Origin: Bryobacterales bacterium
GTDB lineage: Bacteria; Acidobacteriota; Terriglobia; Bryobacterales; Bryobacteraceae
Direction of reading: 5' to 3'
NCBI GenBank assembly: GCA_025353235.1
Contig: JANXQZ010000224.1
Coordinates: 1-14,266, forward strand
DNA length: 14,266 nt
Shown here piece after piece: positions 6,976 through 14,179 of the stretch. Position 1 is the first letter of the stretch; every line of letters begins with the position of its first letter. A program made the position numbers and the translations under genes. The notes under the pieces were generated by a model. That model saw only the letters and a program-made list of their open reading frames with translations. It made no database searches and was not told the DNA's origin.

Positions 6976-7758
6976 ATGAACATCCCCATTTACCAGGTGG
7001 ACGCTTTCTCGAAGCGTATCTTCGCAGGTAATCCTGCCGCTGTGTGTCCGCTAGAGGAATGGCTGCCGGACGACCAACTGCAAACCATTGCCGCTGAAAA
7101 CAACTTAGCGGAGACCGCCTACTTCGTTAAGAACCACAATGGCTATCACCTGCGCTGGTTCACGCCCACCATGGAAGTGGATCTTTGCGGCCACGCTACG
7201 CTCGCGTCGGCCTTCGTCATCTTGACCAAGCTGACTCCGTCGGAAGAGATTGTGCGATTTGAGACGAAGAGCGGTGCGCTGGCTGTCACGCGGGAAGGGG
7301 ATCGGTACTCGCTTGATTTTCCATCGCGTCCTGCGCTCGAGTGCCAACCCGATCCGAACCTGGCGAAGGCTCTGGGCGGCAAACCAGAAGCTATTCTCGG
7401 AGCTCGGGATTATCTGGTGGTATATGGTTCCGAAGCGGAAGTTCGTGCGTTGAAGCCCAACATGGAACTGTTGCAGACAATCGACAGATTCGCCGTGATC
7501 GTGACCGCGCCTGGCATGCAGTGCGATTTTGTTTCCCGCTTCTTCGCGCCGAAAGCTGGCATCAATGAAGATCCGGTGACCGGATCGGCTCATTGCACGC
7601 TGATTCCTTATTGGTCGAAGCGGCTAGGCAAGACTAGCCTGCACGCGTTGCAAGTTTCGCCGCGAGGCGGTGAAATCTGGTGCGAAGATTGCGGACCTCG
7701 GGTGCGGATCACCGGTCAGGCCGTCTGTTTTCTTGAAGGCTCGATTACGCTTTCTTGA
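6976..7758 (+). CDS. PhzF-family epimerase/isomerase
   Basis: 260 residues, complete for the PhzF (diaminopimelate-epimerase-like fold) family. Motifs in order: FAGNPAAV (16-23), the catalytic glutamate Glu46 in NNLAETAYF, DLCGHATLA (69-76) and EDPVTGSAHC (198-207). The fold has two alike halves with the active site between them. PhzF itself isomerises an intermediate in phenazine synthesis, but most relatives are stand-alone enzymes of unknown substrate. No other phenazine genes lie here, so a phenazine role is not supported. The ATG at 6976 gives the normal family N-terminus (MNIPIYQVDAF); the ribosome site is weak (TTAAGA). Confidence 0.93.
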   Translation: MNIPIYQVDAFSKRIFAGNPAAVCPLEEWLPDDQLQTIAAENNLAETAYFVKNHNGYHLRWFTPTMEVDLCGHATLASAFVILTKLTPSEEIVRFETKSGALAVTREGDRYSLDFPSRPALECQPDPNLAKALGGKPEAILGARDYLVVYGSEAEVRALKPNMELLQTIDRFAVIVTAPGMQCDFVSRFFAPKAGINEDPVTGSAHCTLIPYWSKRLGKTSLHALQVSPRGGEIWCEDCGPRVRITGQAVCFLEGSITLS

Positions 7759-7780
7759 ATCGTTAGAGGCATCGGCATCT

Positions 7781-7805
7781 GAGCGTGACCGTAAGAGAGC
7801 GGTTC
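7781..7805 (+). repeat. Third copy of the GAGCCGTG...AGCGGT dispersed repeat
   Basis: This single unit begins GAGC-GTGACC and ends GAGAGCGGTTC. Aligned with the minus-strand arm at 2498-2523, it matches about 21 of 25 bases with one deleted C. No inverted partner is seen beside it. The stretch 7759-7906 around it holds no convincing gene; a 41-codon frame from GTG 7784 overlaps the repeat and is not supported. Confidence 0.55.
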
Positions 7806-7906
7806 CGTTGTCCTGCTAAGCGTGGGCTATCATATTCCCTTTCGTCCCGTCAGCAGGTTGAATGCGAGCGGTCCGACAACGATGGGCTTCTGATGAAATT
7901 GAGGCG

Positions 7907-8184
7907 CTAGGCGACGCTCTTTCGCCAGGAGCGGGCACGATGCGTCGACACATCCAAACCGCCTAACAGCGACAGCGAACGTTCAAGACCCCGAAAAGCT
8001 TCGTCCAGCAGAACGGACGCATCACCCGTCGGCGCCGGAAACGCGCGATCCATTCTCGCCGAGTCGGGCCTGCAAATCCATCCGGCAGCTTTCCTATAAC
8101 CGAACGCAGATCGGCGATCTTGATCGCCGACTCGATCTCGCCCATGGCTTTTTCACTCATGTACCGATACTCGTCCGCCTTCAT
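7907..8184 (-). pseudogene. Probable frameshifted small gene downstream of brnTA
   Basis: Two overlapping minus-strand frames look coding in different halves. Frame one starts at ATG 8184 with MKADEYRYMSEKAMGEIE and reads well to about 8040 (ADLRSVIGKLPDGFAGPTR), then becomes Arg/Cys-rich until a stop at 7963. Frame two looks coding from about 8053 (ATG) to a stop at 7907-7909, including VLLDEAFRGLERSLSLLGGL. Joining them near 8040-8060 would give one mostly helical protein of about 90 residues. This could be a decayed gene, a sequencing error or two small overlapping genes. It lies 43 bases after the brnA stop, on the same strand. No family is recognised. Confidence 0.35.
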
Positions 8185-8227
8185 TTCTTTGTGGCTATGG
8201 TAAGTCCAGACGGACTCAGGCTGGCTT

Positions 8228-8554
8228 CTATTCGCCGCGTGACCTCGTGTTCTTCTTTGCCGTTATTGCGGAGCGCGACTGATGAGGTTGGCTCTCCATA
8301 GCCGCCCGCAAAATGCGATTGATGCGCGTCTGGTAGCCTCTGCCGTTGGCCTTGAGCCAAGTCAGGACGTCCGCGTCCAGGCGGATGGTCAACTGATGCT
8401 TATCCGGAGGCCATACCTCGATTGCCTTGGCGAAGAACTCATCGTCAAGCGCCGGAATATCCGAATAGTCAATTGGCATTTCGTCCAAGCGCCGCGCCTC
8501 TTCAGGGGTCAATTGACGGGATTTCTTGGGGTCAAGTTTATAGGATTTCAGCAT
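8228..8554 (-). CDS. brnA: BrnA-type antitoxin
   Basis: 108 residues. The C-terminal part carries the BrnA signature: HQLTIRLDADVLTWLKAN (53-70) followed by GRGYQTRINRILRAAM (71-86), a ribbon-helix-helix DNA-binding domain. The N-terminal half (SRQLTPEEARRLDEMPIDYSDIP) is the part expected to wrap the toxin. BrnA neutralises BrnT by direct binding and, with it, usually represses the operon promoter. The start ATG at 8554 lies inside the end of brnT (17-base overlap), the usual toxin-first order and a sign of coupling. The basic tail after residue 90 (RSAITAKKNTRSRGE) looks like a loose extension. Confidence 0.88.
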   Translation of the reverse strand: MLKSYKLDPKKSRQLTPEEARRLDEMPIDYSDIPALDDEFFAKAIEVWPPDKHQLTIRLDADVLTWLKANGRGYQTRINRILRAAMESQPHQSRSAITAKKNTRSRGE

Positions 8555-8810
8555 ACTTCCTCTGCTCGCGTTCGTTCGCCTTCCGCGCGGAAATCAAACG
8601 GAGTACTCTACCGCGAGGAGTGTAGGCAATTGCAAAAAGCCGCGAATCAATCATGCCAAGTGTAAGCCAGCGTTCTTCATCGTAGTCAAGGCGAGTGTCC
8701 TCGCTATCTAGCCGATGGGGGTCGAGAAACACTCGTACCGCGTACTCGAAAGGTACCCCGTGTATGCCGACATTCTGAGCAGTCTTTCGCTCATCCCATT
8801 CGAATAGCAT
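8538..8810 (-). CDS. brnT: BrnT-type ribonuclease toxin
   Basis: 90 residues, typical of the BrnT family (COG2929; RelE-like fold). Visible family motifs are FEWDERKTAQNVGIHGVPFEYA (3-24), ERWLTLGMIDSRLFAIAYT (46-64) and the end RLISARKANEREQRKYAE (71-88). BrnT cleaves RNA and slows growth unless BrnA is bound. No truncation or frameshift is seen, so the pair is likely functional. The ATG at 8810 is the natural family start. It diverges from the response-regulator gene with 113 bases between starts, where a BrnA operator would be expected. Confidence 0.88.
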   Translation of the reverse strand: MLFEWDERKTAQNVGIHGVPFEYAVRVFLDPHRLDSEDTRLDYDEERWLTLGMIDSRLFAIAYTPRGRVLRLISARKANEREQRKYAEIL

Positions 8811-8909
8811 CCGTCAGTGTAGCTTCTTGTAGTTACAAACAAGCCCGAACGGATCGGGTATGCCGTGATTCTCTAACAGTTCGCAAAAAGCTGATTTGCC
8901 CTGATCGAG

Positions 8910-8923
8910 TACAATCGTAGTTA
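8910..8923 (+). promoter_or_regulatory. -10 box placed for a leaderless start of the response-regulator gene
   Basis: TACAAT at 8910-8915 matches five of six -10 bases and ends eight bases before the ATG at 8924. There is no ribosome binding site in the eight bases between (CGTAGTTA). Transcription would start at or within one or two bases of the ATG. A TTGCCC at 8896-8901 is too close to serve as -35. Confidence 0.4.
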
Positions 8924-10339
8924 ATGAGTAATGTCGCCTCTGGACCACAGACCCGTGTCCTCATCGCCGATGACGAGGAGAATCAGCGCGCTGGTCTGGC
9001 CAAGATGATTCAGTCCTGGGGCTTCGCAGTCGAGACCGCCGCGGACGGCCAGGAAGCGCTCGAAAAGCTCAATCTGCTTCCGGTCAACGTGCTGGTTACC
9101 GATCTTATGATGCCGCGCATGGACGGCTTCGAACTGCTGAAGCGGCTCGGAATTCAGGGAAACGGGCCACCTTCCATTGTCCTCACCGCGTTTGGAAATA
9201 TCGAGACCGCAATCCAGACCATGCACGATTTAGGCGCCTTTTGGTTTCTGGAGAAACCGATCCAGCCCAGCGCCCTTAAGGTCCTGATCGAGCGCGCCGC
9301 CACGCAGAGCCGCCTCACGGAAGAAACGGAGCGGCTCTACCGACAACTCGCGTATGCGGGCGTGTTGGTCGACTTAGTCGGCACGAGCGCCCCCATGCAG
9401 CAAGTTTTCTCCCTGATTCGCCAAGTAGCTCCCTCCAGAGCGGCCGCGCTAGTGACGGGCGAAAGCGGGACCGGCAAGGAACTGGTCGCACGGGCTATCC
9501 ACCACCTCAGCCCCCGGCGAACCGGACCTTTCGTAGCAATTAACTGCGCAGCCCTCCCGGAAACACTGATGGAGAGTGAGCTTTTCGGACACGAGAAAGG
9601 CGCGTTCACAGGGGCGGTTGAGCGCAGGGCCGGATGTTTCGAACTCGCTCAGCATGGCACCCTTCTGCTCGATGAGCTGGCCGAAATGCACGTGGGCACT
9701 CAAGCCAAACTGCTGCGCGTGCTGGAAGATTCGCGGGTGCGCCGCTTGGGCGGCAAGAGCGAGATCGCCGTGGATGTGAGGATCATCGCTTCCACGAACA
9801 AAGTAGTGGAGGAAGCGCTGCGCAAAGGCGAACTGCGCGAGGATCTCTACTATCGCCTAAACGTATTCAACATTGTGCTGCCTCCGCTGCGGCAGAGACA
9901 CGGAGATCTGCCGCTGCTGTGCCAGGCGCTCATCGACATGCTGAACGCAAAGCACGGCTGCCGCGTTACGGGACTGGATCCCGATGTTCTCGAGCAAATG
10001 AAGCGTTACCAATGGCCGGGCAACGTGCGCGAGCTGCGGAACGTGCTGGAGCGGGCGGTGATCGTGGCAGGCGAGGGCACCATTACGGCCAGCCACTTGC
10101 CTCTTGATTTTGGAGTGTCGACAGGAAGTCGGCCGCTGCCGCAACTGGCCGAGCCCGACACCGTGCGTTTGCCTGTGGGGACTACGGTGGGCGAGGCCGA
10201 GAAAGCTTTGATCCAGATCACACTGCAGCACACGAAAAATAACAAAACGCGAGCGGCCGAAATTCTGGGCATCAGCCTGAAAACGCTCTTCAACAAACTG
10301 AAGGAATACGGGGCCGCCGAAGCCGAAGCAGCAATGTAG
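8924..10339 (+). CDS. Sigma-54-dependent NtrC-family response regulator
   Basis: 471 residues with three domains. The receiver (about 9-125) has Asp16/Asp17, the phospho-acceptor Asp60 (VTDLMMPRMDG), Thr88 and Lys111. The AAA+ sigma-54 activator domain (about 150-375) has Walker A GESGTGKE (169-176), the sigma-54-contacting loop GAFTGA (216-221), Walker B LLLDE (237-241) and PGNVREL (355-361). The C-terminus has a Fis-type helix-turn-helix (about 423-450, TRAAEILGISLKTLFNKL). It should bind upstream of -24/-12 promoters and use ATP to open them once phosphorylated. The kinase gene follows after three bases, so they form a pair. A sigma-54 promoter for a small gene lies at 13145-13161. The exact regulon cannot be named. 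Confidence 0.96.
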   Translation: MSNVASGPQTRVLIADDEENQRAGLAKMIQSWGFAVETAADGQEALEKLNLLPVNVLVTDLMMPRMDGFELLKRLGIQGNGPPSIVLTAFGNIETAIQTMHDLGAFWFLEKPIQPSALKVLIERAATQSRLTEETERLYRQLAYAGVLVDLVGTSAPMQQVFSLIRQVAPSRAAALVTGESGTGKELVARAIHHLSPRRTGPFVAINCAALPETLMESELFGHEKGAFTGAVERRAGCFELAQHGTLLLDELAEMHVGTQAKLLRVLEDSRVRRLGGKSEIAVDVRIIASTNKVVEEALRKGELREDLYYRLNVFNIVLPPLRQRHGDLPLLCQALIDMLNAKHGCRVTGLDPDVLEQMKRYQWPGNVRELRNVLERAVIVAGEGTITASHLPLDFGVSTGSRPLPQLAEPDTVRLPVGTTVGEAEKALIQITLQHTKNNKTRAAEILGISLKTLFNKLKEYGAAEAEAAM

Positions 10340-10342
10340 CCG

Positions 10343-12217
10343 ATGTCTCTGCGAACCCGGCTGCGAATTTCAATCGTCGCTTTAGCGGCGGTGATCGTCA
10401 CGGGCCTGTCGGCGTTGTATGTGTACGAATATACCGCTCTGGCGTTTGAAACCGCATCGACGCGAGCGGATCTCATCGCAAAGCAGGTAAACGATTACGT
10501 ACTGGACCGGATCTCGGTCCAGAATGCCTCTTTACCCATAAAACCCAGGGACCTAGCCGAGTACAAGTCGGTTTGGACCCAAATCGTCCGCACCGATCCA
10601 CTGATTCAAAGGATGCTGGAGCGTTCGTTCGCCAACGCGGACGCGGTGGTTGACATTCATATTTCCGACCAAGCGGGCGCGACGCTGGTGTCGGCAAGTC
10701 CGCACCTCAGCGGTGCGCCGCTTCCGGTAAGGCGAGATTTGGCCGCTCTCCGAAACCGAAATGCGTTCAGGAAGTTGTGGGACCTGCGGAACCCGCAGGA
10801 CTACGTCAAGAGTTTGCCCGTGGGCATCTCAGGAGAGAAAGAACCGCTGTTCCGGATCAATGTCGTAATCCGATCCGCGCTCCTGCTGGGGACGCTCGAA
10901 GCTCCCTTCCGTAAGCTGGCCGGTGCGTTCCTCCTAGCTCTGGCAATCTCGATGATGCTGGCGCTTTTGCTGGCAGGAGCCGTGGTCAACGCCATTGAGC
11001 GCCTGGGCCGGACGGTGGACTCCATCAGCACTGGCGAACCGGAAGAGAATGCCGAGCCGGTTCGCCAGGAAACGCACGAACTTGCGGCCGTGCACTCTAA
11101 ATTGAATCTGCTGGGGCAGCAGTTCCGGGGAGCGAAACAAGATGCCCAGGAGTTGCGCAGCAATGTTCAAAGCGTGTTGCAGAGTTTGGACGAGGCAGTC
11201 TTGCTTTTCGATTCGTCGGAATGCCTGACCGTTGCCGGACAGCCTGCCGAACGAATGCTCGGCAAGAGCTCCGGTGAGCTGGTGGGGCAAAAGCTGGAAG
11301 CGATTTTTCCGGCTTCAACTTCCTTGGGGGGCATCATTCAGTCAGCCATCGAGCAACGTCAGCCTTTACGGGACGAGGCAATCACGCTCGAGAGCAACGC
11401 GGCCGGCAAGCTGCGAGTGCTTGTGAATCTGGAGATTCTGGGTGGCGAAGGCGGCGACAAAGGTACGCTGATCACGATGCGGGACGCCGACACTCGGCGG
11501 CAACTGGCGCTCCAGCTCGACGTGGCGACTCGACTGGCCGCCATCAGTCGACTCACCGGGGGCGTGGCGCACGAGATTAAGAATCCCCTGAATGCCATGG
11601 CGGTTCACCTGGAGGTGCTCAAGAGCAAGCTGGAAGTGGATGATCCCGAGATAGACGTAATTTCAAAGGAGATAAAACGGCTCGACCGCGTTGTTAAGAC
11701 TTTCCTGAATTTTAACAAGCCGCTGGACGTTCAGGTGCAACCATTGGATCTGTCCGCTCTTGCGATGGAAGTGGTGGATCTCGTTATGCCGGAGGCGCGT
11801 TCCAGGAGCGTAGCCCTTGTCACTAGTCTTGATACGCCTCACTGGATCAGCGGAGATGCCGACCTGCTGAAACAGGTACTTCTCAACTTGGTGATGAATG
11901 CCATAGAAGCCATGGAGGGCGGGGGTTCGCTTACTCTGCGCACGGAAGAGGCCGGAGCCGAATGCTTAATCGAGATTTCGGATACCGGCATTGGCATTCC
12001 GCCCGACATTCAGGATAAAATTTATAATCTGTACTTCAGCACAAAGAAGACTGGATCGGGAATTGGGCTTGCGATGGTATTCCGGGTGGTGCAGTTGCAC
12101 GGCGGGACGATAAATTTGCACAGCGAAGCGGGGAAGGGAGCGTCGTTCCGGCTGCTGTTTCCCGCAGTGGGAGCGAACGATGCTGAACTCGCTTCCAGAC
12201 AAGCGCACTCATCATGA
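10343..12217 (+). CDS. Membrane sensor histidine kinase (NtrB-like)
   Basis: 624 residues. First membrane helix about 9-28, periplasmic sensor part about 30-190, second helix about 193-216, HAMP-like linker about 213-265 and a PAS-like segment about 270-375 (LQSLDEAVLLFDSS onward). HisKA with the phospho-acceptor His410 (GGVAHEIKNPLNAM) follows, then a HATPase domain with Asn515/Asn519 (N box), DTGIG (547-551) and GSGIGL (571-576). It should autophosphorylate on His410 and pass the phosphate to Asp60 of the regulator encoded just upstream. The signal is unknown; the periplasmic part shows no family I can name. The stop overlaps the lipoprotein start (ATGA at 12214-12217), so all three genes are coupled. 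Confidence 0.95.
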   Translation: MSLRTRLRISIVALAAVIVTGLSALYVYEYTALAFETASTRADLIAKQVNDYVLDRISVQNASLPIKPRDLAEYKSVWTQIVRTDPLIQRMLERSFANADAVVDIHISDQAGATLVSASPHLSGAPLPVRRDLAALRNRNAFRKLWDLRNPQDYVKSLPVGISGEKEPLFRINVVIRSALLLGTLEAPFRKLAGAFLLALAISMMLALLLAGAVVNAIERLGRTVDSISTGEPEENAEPVRQETHELAAVHSKLNLLGQQFRGAKQDAQELRSNVQSVLQSLDEAVLLFDSSECLTVAGQPAERMLGKSSGELVGQKLEAIFPASTSLGGIIQSAIEQRQPLRDEAITLESNAAGKLRVLVNLEILGGEGGDKGTLITMRDADTRRQLALQLDVATRLAAISRLTGGVAHEIKNPLNAMAVHLEVLKSKLEVDDPEIDVISKEIKRLDRVVKTFLNFNKPLDVQVQPLDLSALAMEVVDLVMPEARSRSVALVTSLDTPHWISGDADLLKQVLLNLVMNAIEAMEGGGSLTLRTEEAGAECLIEISDTGIGIPPDIQDKIYNLYFSTKKTGSGIGLAMVFRVVQLHGGTINLHSEAGKGASFRLLFPAVGANDAELASRQAHSS

Positions 12218-12798
12218 AAAGCATCCCCGCTCTCTTAGTTGCGTTGCTGTGGATCGGCGGTTGTCACCGTCAGCCTCGCATGGCGACGTTGCCGCCGCCC
12301 AAGCCTACTGCTTCGACGCCGAAGGATGCGCTCGCAACCTTGCCAGAGCCTCCATCGCCCCAGGATGGAGTTTCCACCCCTAGTTCCGCTCCCTTGGTGA
12401 TTGGGTCAAGCTCGCAGCCTTTACCGCCTCCGACTGCTCCGTCAAAGAAGGTTAGGCGGACAAGGTCAGCGGCTGCGTCGATTGCGCCAGTGATTCAGCC
12501 CTCGGTTGTTGATCCGGTGTCCCAGCCGAACCCTCCTGTTCTGGGTCAGATGTTAGATACCCAAGAGCATGCAATTTACAAGCAGAAGATCGACGATGAG
12601 CTAAATAGCGCTCGTAGGAATTTGGCGGCGGCATCGGTGAAAAATCTCGATCAAGGTCAAAAGGCGACCGCTCGTCAAATACAGACTTTCATCGACCGAG
12701 CCGAAGAACTCCGGAAGAGCGATGTTGTCGCTGCAGAAGGATTATCGCGAAAGGCGGATTTGCTGGCACGGGATCTGTTCGCTCGTGTTGGCAAGTAG
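12214..12798 (+). CDS. Proline-rich lipoprotein with helical C-terminus
   Basis: 194 residues. The N-terminus is a lipoprotein signal with lipobox IGGC and lipidation Cys17. Residues about 18-110 are low-complexity and rich in Pro, Ser, Thr and Ala, typical of a flexible linker through the periplasm. Residues about 115-190 are helical and charged (SARRNLAAASVKNL..., AEELRKSDVVAAEGLSRKADLLARDLF), a small folded or coiled-coil region. The start overlaps the kinase stop, so it belongs to the two-component operon and may present a signal to, or be monitored by, the kinase. That link is inferred from position only. Family not recognised. Confidence 0.85.
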   Translation: MKSIPALLVALLWIGGCHRQPRMATLPPPKPTASTPKDALATLPEPPSPQDGVSTPSSAPLVIGSSSQPLPPPTAPSKKVRRTRSAAASIAPVIQPSVVDPVSQPNPPVLGQMLDTQEHAIYKQKIDDELNSARRNLAAASVKNLDQGQKATARQIQTFIDRAEELRKSDVVAAEGLSRKADLLARDLFARVGK

Positions 12799-12831
12799 TG
12801 CCGTTTTGGGACGTACCGTTTTGAAACAGAC

Positions 12832-13110
12832 TTACGCGTTGACGTGAGGCCAAGCAGGAGTTTCCAATGGATGAGCCCTGCCTTCCTCAAACCCGCAGGA
12901 TGACATGCCTTCCAAAAGCCGCTCCAGACGGGCGGATCGCTGGTGCAAGGTCGTCAAATCTTCCAGAAAGCGATCTTGCTCCCTTGCCGAATCAGACTGG
13001 AGCGTCATCATGCTCAATGTGCGGGAGAGCCTGTCCCGATTTGAACGCAACGAGTCCAATTCCATCATAACCAGGGTCTCAAGAGGGCTAACTTTGTATA
13101 GTTGTTCCAT
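12832..13110 (-). CDS. Small coiled-coil protein, possible sigma-54 target
   Basis: 92 residues from ATG 13110 (MEQLYKVSPLETLVMMELDS). It is strongly helical and charged with heptad-like leucines (SNRDRLSRTLSMM, DRFLEDLTTLHQRSARLERLLEGM), then a loose tail. No family is recognised. An upstream GTG at 13149 in the same frame lies before the predicted transcription start of the sigma-54 promoter, so ATG 13110 is preferred. AAGGA at 13124-13128 is 13 bases away, a long but usable spacing. It converges with the lipoprotein gene. The Glu/Arg-rich helix with a regulated promoter suggests a small cytoplasmic adaptor or structural protein, which is inference. Confidence 0.6.
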   Translation of the reverse strand: MEQLYKVSPLETLVMMELDSLRSNRDRLSRTLSMMTLQSDSAREQDRFLEDLTTLHQRSARLERLLEGMSSCGFEEGRAHPLETPAWPHVNA

Positions 13111-13144
13111 TGTGGGATGTGTTTCCTTCGTGCAACACTGTAAG

Positions 13145-13161
13145 AGCACTTTTGGTGCCAG
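13145..13161 (-). promoter_or_regulatory. Sigma-54 (-24/-12) promoter upstream of the small coiled-coil gene
   Basis: On the minus strand the site reads CTGGCACCAAAAGTGCT. It keeps the full TGGCAC of the -24 element, the GG and GC pairs ten bases apart, and TGC plus T of the -12 element. Two of the specified consensus positions differ. The predicted transcription start is near 13134, leaving a 24-base leader to ATG 13110. I saw no comparable site in the other intergenic gaps. Confidence 0.6.
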
Positions 13162-13195
13162 CCCATGTTTGGATTGTTACAACCTGGATGCAAAT

Positions 13196-13222
13196 GAAAA
13201 GGGGCCGGATTGCTCCGGCCCC
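13196..13222 (-). terminator. Intrinsic terminator of the OmpA-like gene
   Basis: A perfect 9-base stem, GGGGCCGGA (13201-13209) with TCCGGCCCC (13214-13222), closes a TTGC loop. On the minus strand the hairpin is followed by TTTTC (complement of 13196-13200). It sits about 20 bases after the stop of the OmpA-like gene and also insulates the sigma-54 promoter from it. Confidence 0.85.
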
Positions 13223-13241
13223 TTCGACGTGCGCGGGAAAT

Positions 13242-14042
13242 TTATTGAACCGGTCGGCTGCGATCAGTCGAGCTCGGAGTGGAACCTGAACCATTTTGGC
13301 TGGTAGCTTGCCCCTGAGCTCCAGTGATGTCGAGTGCGTAAATTTTTACATCCACACGACGATTATTCTTACGATCCGCCCGAGTCTTGTTGATGGCATT
13401 CGGGAATTCGCTGCCGATTCCCAGCTCCCGAACATCGCGCAGCGGAATGTTGTGGTCAACTGTCAAGTACCGGACGACCGAGTTTGCGCGCTTGCGGCTC
13501 AGCTCCACATTGACGGCTTTATTCCCCGTTGTGTCGGCGAATCCTTCAATCTCGATCACGCAGTTGCGAGCGTTTCCGATCGCACCCAACGCGGTATCCA
13601 ACTCGGCCTTGGCGTCTTTATCGAGCAGGCTCTGTCCAGTTCTGAAATACACCTGCTTGGTATCCACGAGACGGTAGTTATCAAGATTTTGAAGCGATTT
13701 ATCGAGCCGCGACACGCCCTGTTGGGCTTGCTGCGCAGCGGAGTTAGCAGCATCGGCGCGTTGGGCAGCCTGGTTCGCCGAGTTCTGAGCGGCGGTGGCG
13801 GCTTCCGCAGCCTGTCCAGCCCGCTTGCCTGCGTCCATTGCTTTCTCGTCGACTGTGGCAACCGTACGATCCAGATCTCCTATCGAAGTCTTATTCTCTT
13901 TAACTCGCTTATCGACGTCGTTAACTTGCGTTTGAACCGGCGCGATCGCCTCGCGAACGTGCTTCTTGGTCGCGCAGCCCCCGCTTATAAGGGCGGTAGC
14001 GGCTAGGGCACTCAGAACAACCGTGACTTTCCAAGTTTTCAT
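13242..14042 (-). CDS. OmpA-family peptidoglycan-binding lipoprotein
   Basis: 266 residues from ATG 14042, chosen because AAGGAG lies seven bases upstream and a clean lipoprotein signal follows (lipobox SGGC, Cys23). An upstream in-frame start at 14132 would spoil it. Residues about 30-120 form a long Ala-rich, charged coiled coil resembling Lpp-type repeats. Residues about 128-236 are an OmpA C-terminal domain: VYFRTGQSLL, IEGFADTTGN, LSRKRANSVVRYL, NRRVDVKI. Asp170 and Arg185 match the two diaminopimelate-binding residues of OmpA-like domains, with the same 15-residue spacing, so it should hold the outer membrane to peptidoglycan. A Ser/Gly-rich tail ends the protein. It is related in plan to Pal-type proteins, but the coiled coil makes it distinct from Pal. 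Confidence 0.92.
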   Translation of the reverse strand: MKTWKVTVVLSALAATALISGGCATKKHVREAIAPVQTQVNDVDKRVKENKTSIGDLDRTVATVDEKAMDAGKRAGQAAEAATAAQNSANQAAQRADAANSAAQQAQQGVSRLDKSLQNLDNYRLVDTKQVYFRTGQSLLDKDAKAELDTALGAIGNARNCVIEIEGFADTTGNKAVNVELSRKRANSVVRYLTVDHNIPLRDVRELGIGSEFPNAINKTRADRKNNRRVDVKIYALDITGAQGQATSQNGSGSTPSSTDRSRPVQ

Positions 14043-14060
14043 AAAGCGTCTCCTTAATGT

Positions 14061-14066
14061 ATTGTA
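14061..14066 (-). promoter_or_regulatory. -10-like box upstream of the OmpA-like gene
   Basis: On the minus strand TACAAT (part of TTATACAAT) lies 18 bases before the ATG. The nearest -35-like element, ACATTG, is at a 16-base spacing and poor. The leader would be very short, barely including AAGGAG, so this is only a candidate. Confidence 0.3.
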
Positions 14067-14154
14067 TAAGCAACTGCTTGGCCAATGTACTACGTCTTCG
14101 ATTTTATGTGTAATGTGTAAGTAGCACGACAAAATTTCGCCCGACGTCTACTTA

Positions 14155-14179
14155 AGAGTGTCTGGCGCATGCCAACTCT
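14155..14179. repeat. Imperfect inverted repeat left of the window end
   Basis: AGAGT (14155-14159) pairs with ACTCT (14175-14179), and TGGC (14163-14166) with GCCA (14171-14174), around a GCAT loop with a 3-base bulge. It has no T-run. It may be an operator for the OmpA-like gene or the end of a gene beyond the window. Nothing else is seen from 14067 to 14266. Confidence 0.4.

Noticed and set aside
6976..7758. A phenazine biosynthesis locus because of the PhzF match
   Set aside because: No other phz genes are present, and most PhzF-family proteins are unrelated to phenazines.
7784..7909. A 41-codon plus-strand frame from GTG 7784
   Set aside because: It begins inside the dispersed repeat, has no ribosome site and no recognisable product.
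13111..13149. GTG 13149 as start of the small coiled-coil gene
   Set aside because: It overlaps the sigma-54 promoter and lies upstream of the predicted transcription start; ATG 13110 fits better.
13296..14006. A 236-codon plus-strand frame opposite the OmpA-like gene
   Set aside because: The minus strand has a lipobox, an OmpA domain, a ribosome site and a terminator; this frame is its antisense shadow.
14043..14132. N-terminal extension of the OmpA-like protein to 14132
   Set aside because: It would bury the lipoprotein signal and ignores the strong AAGGAG site before ATG 14042.
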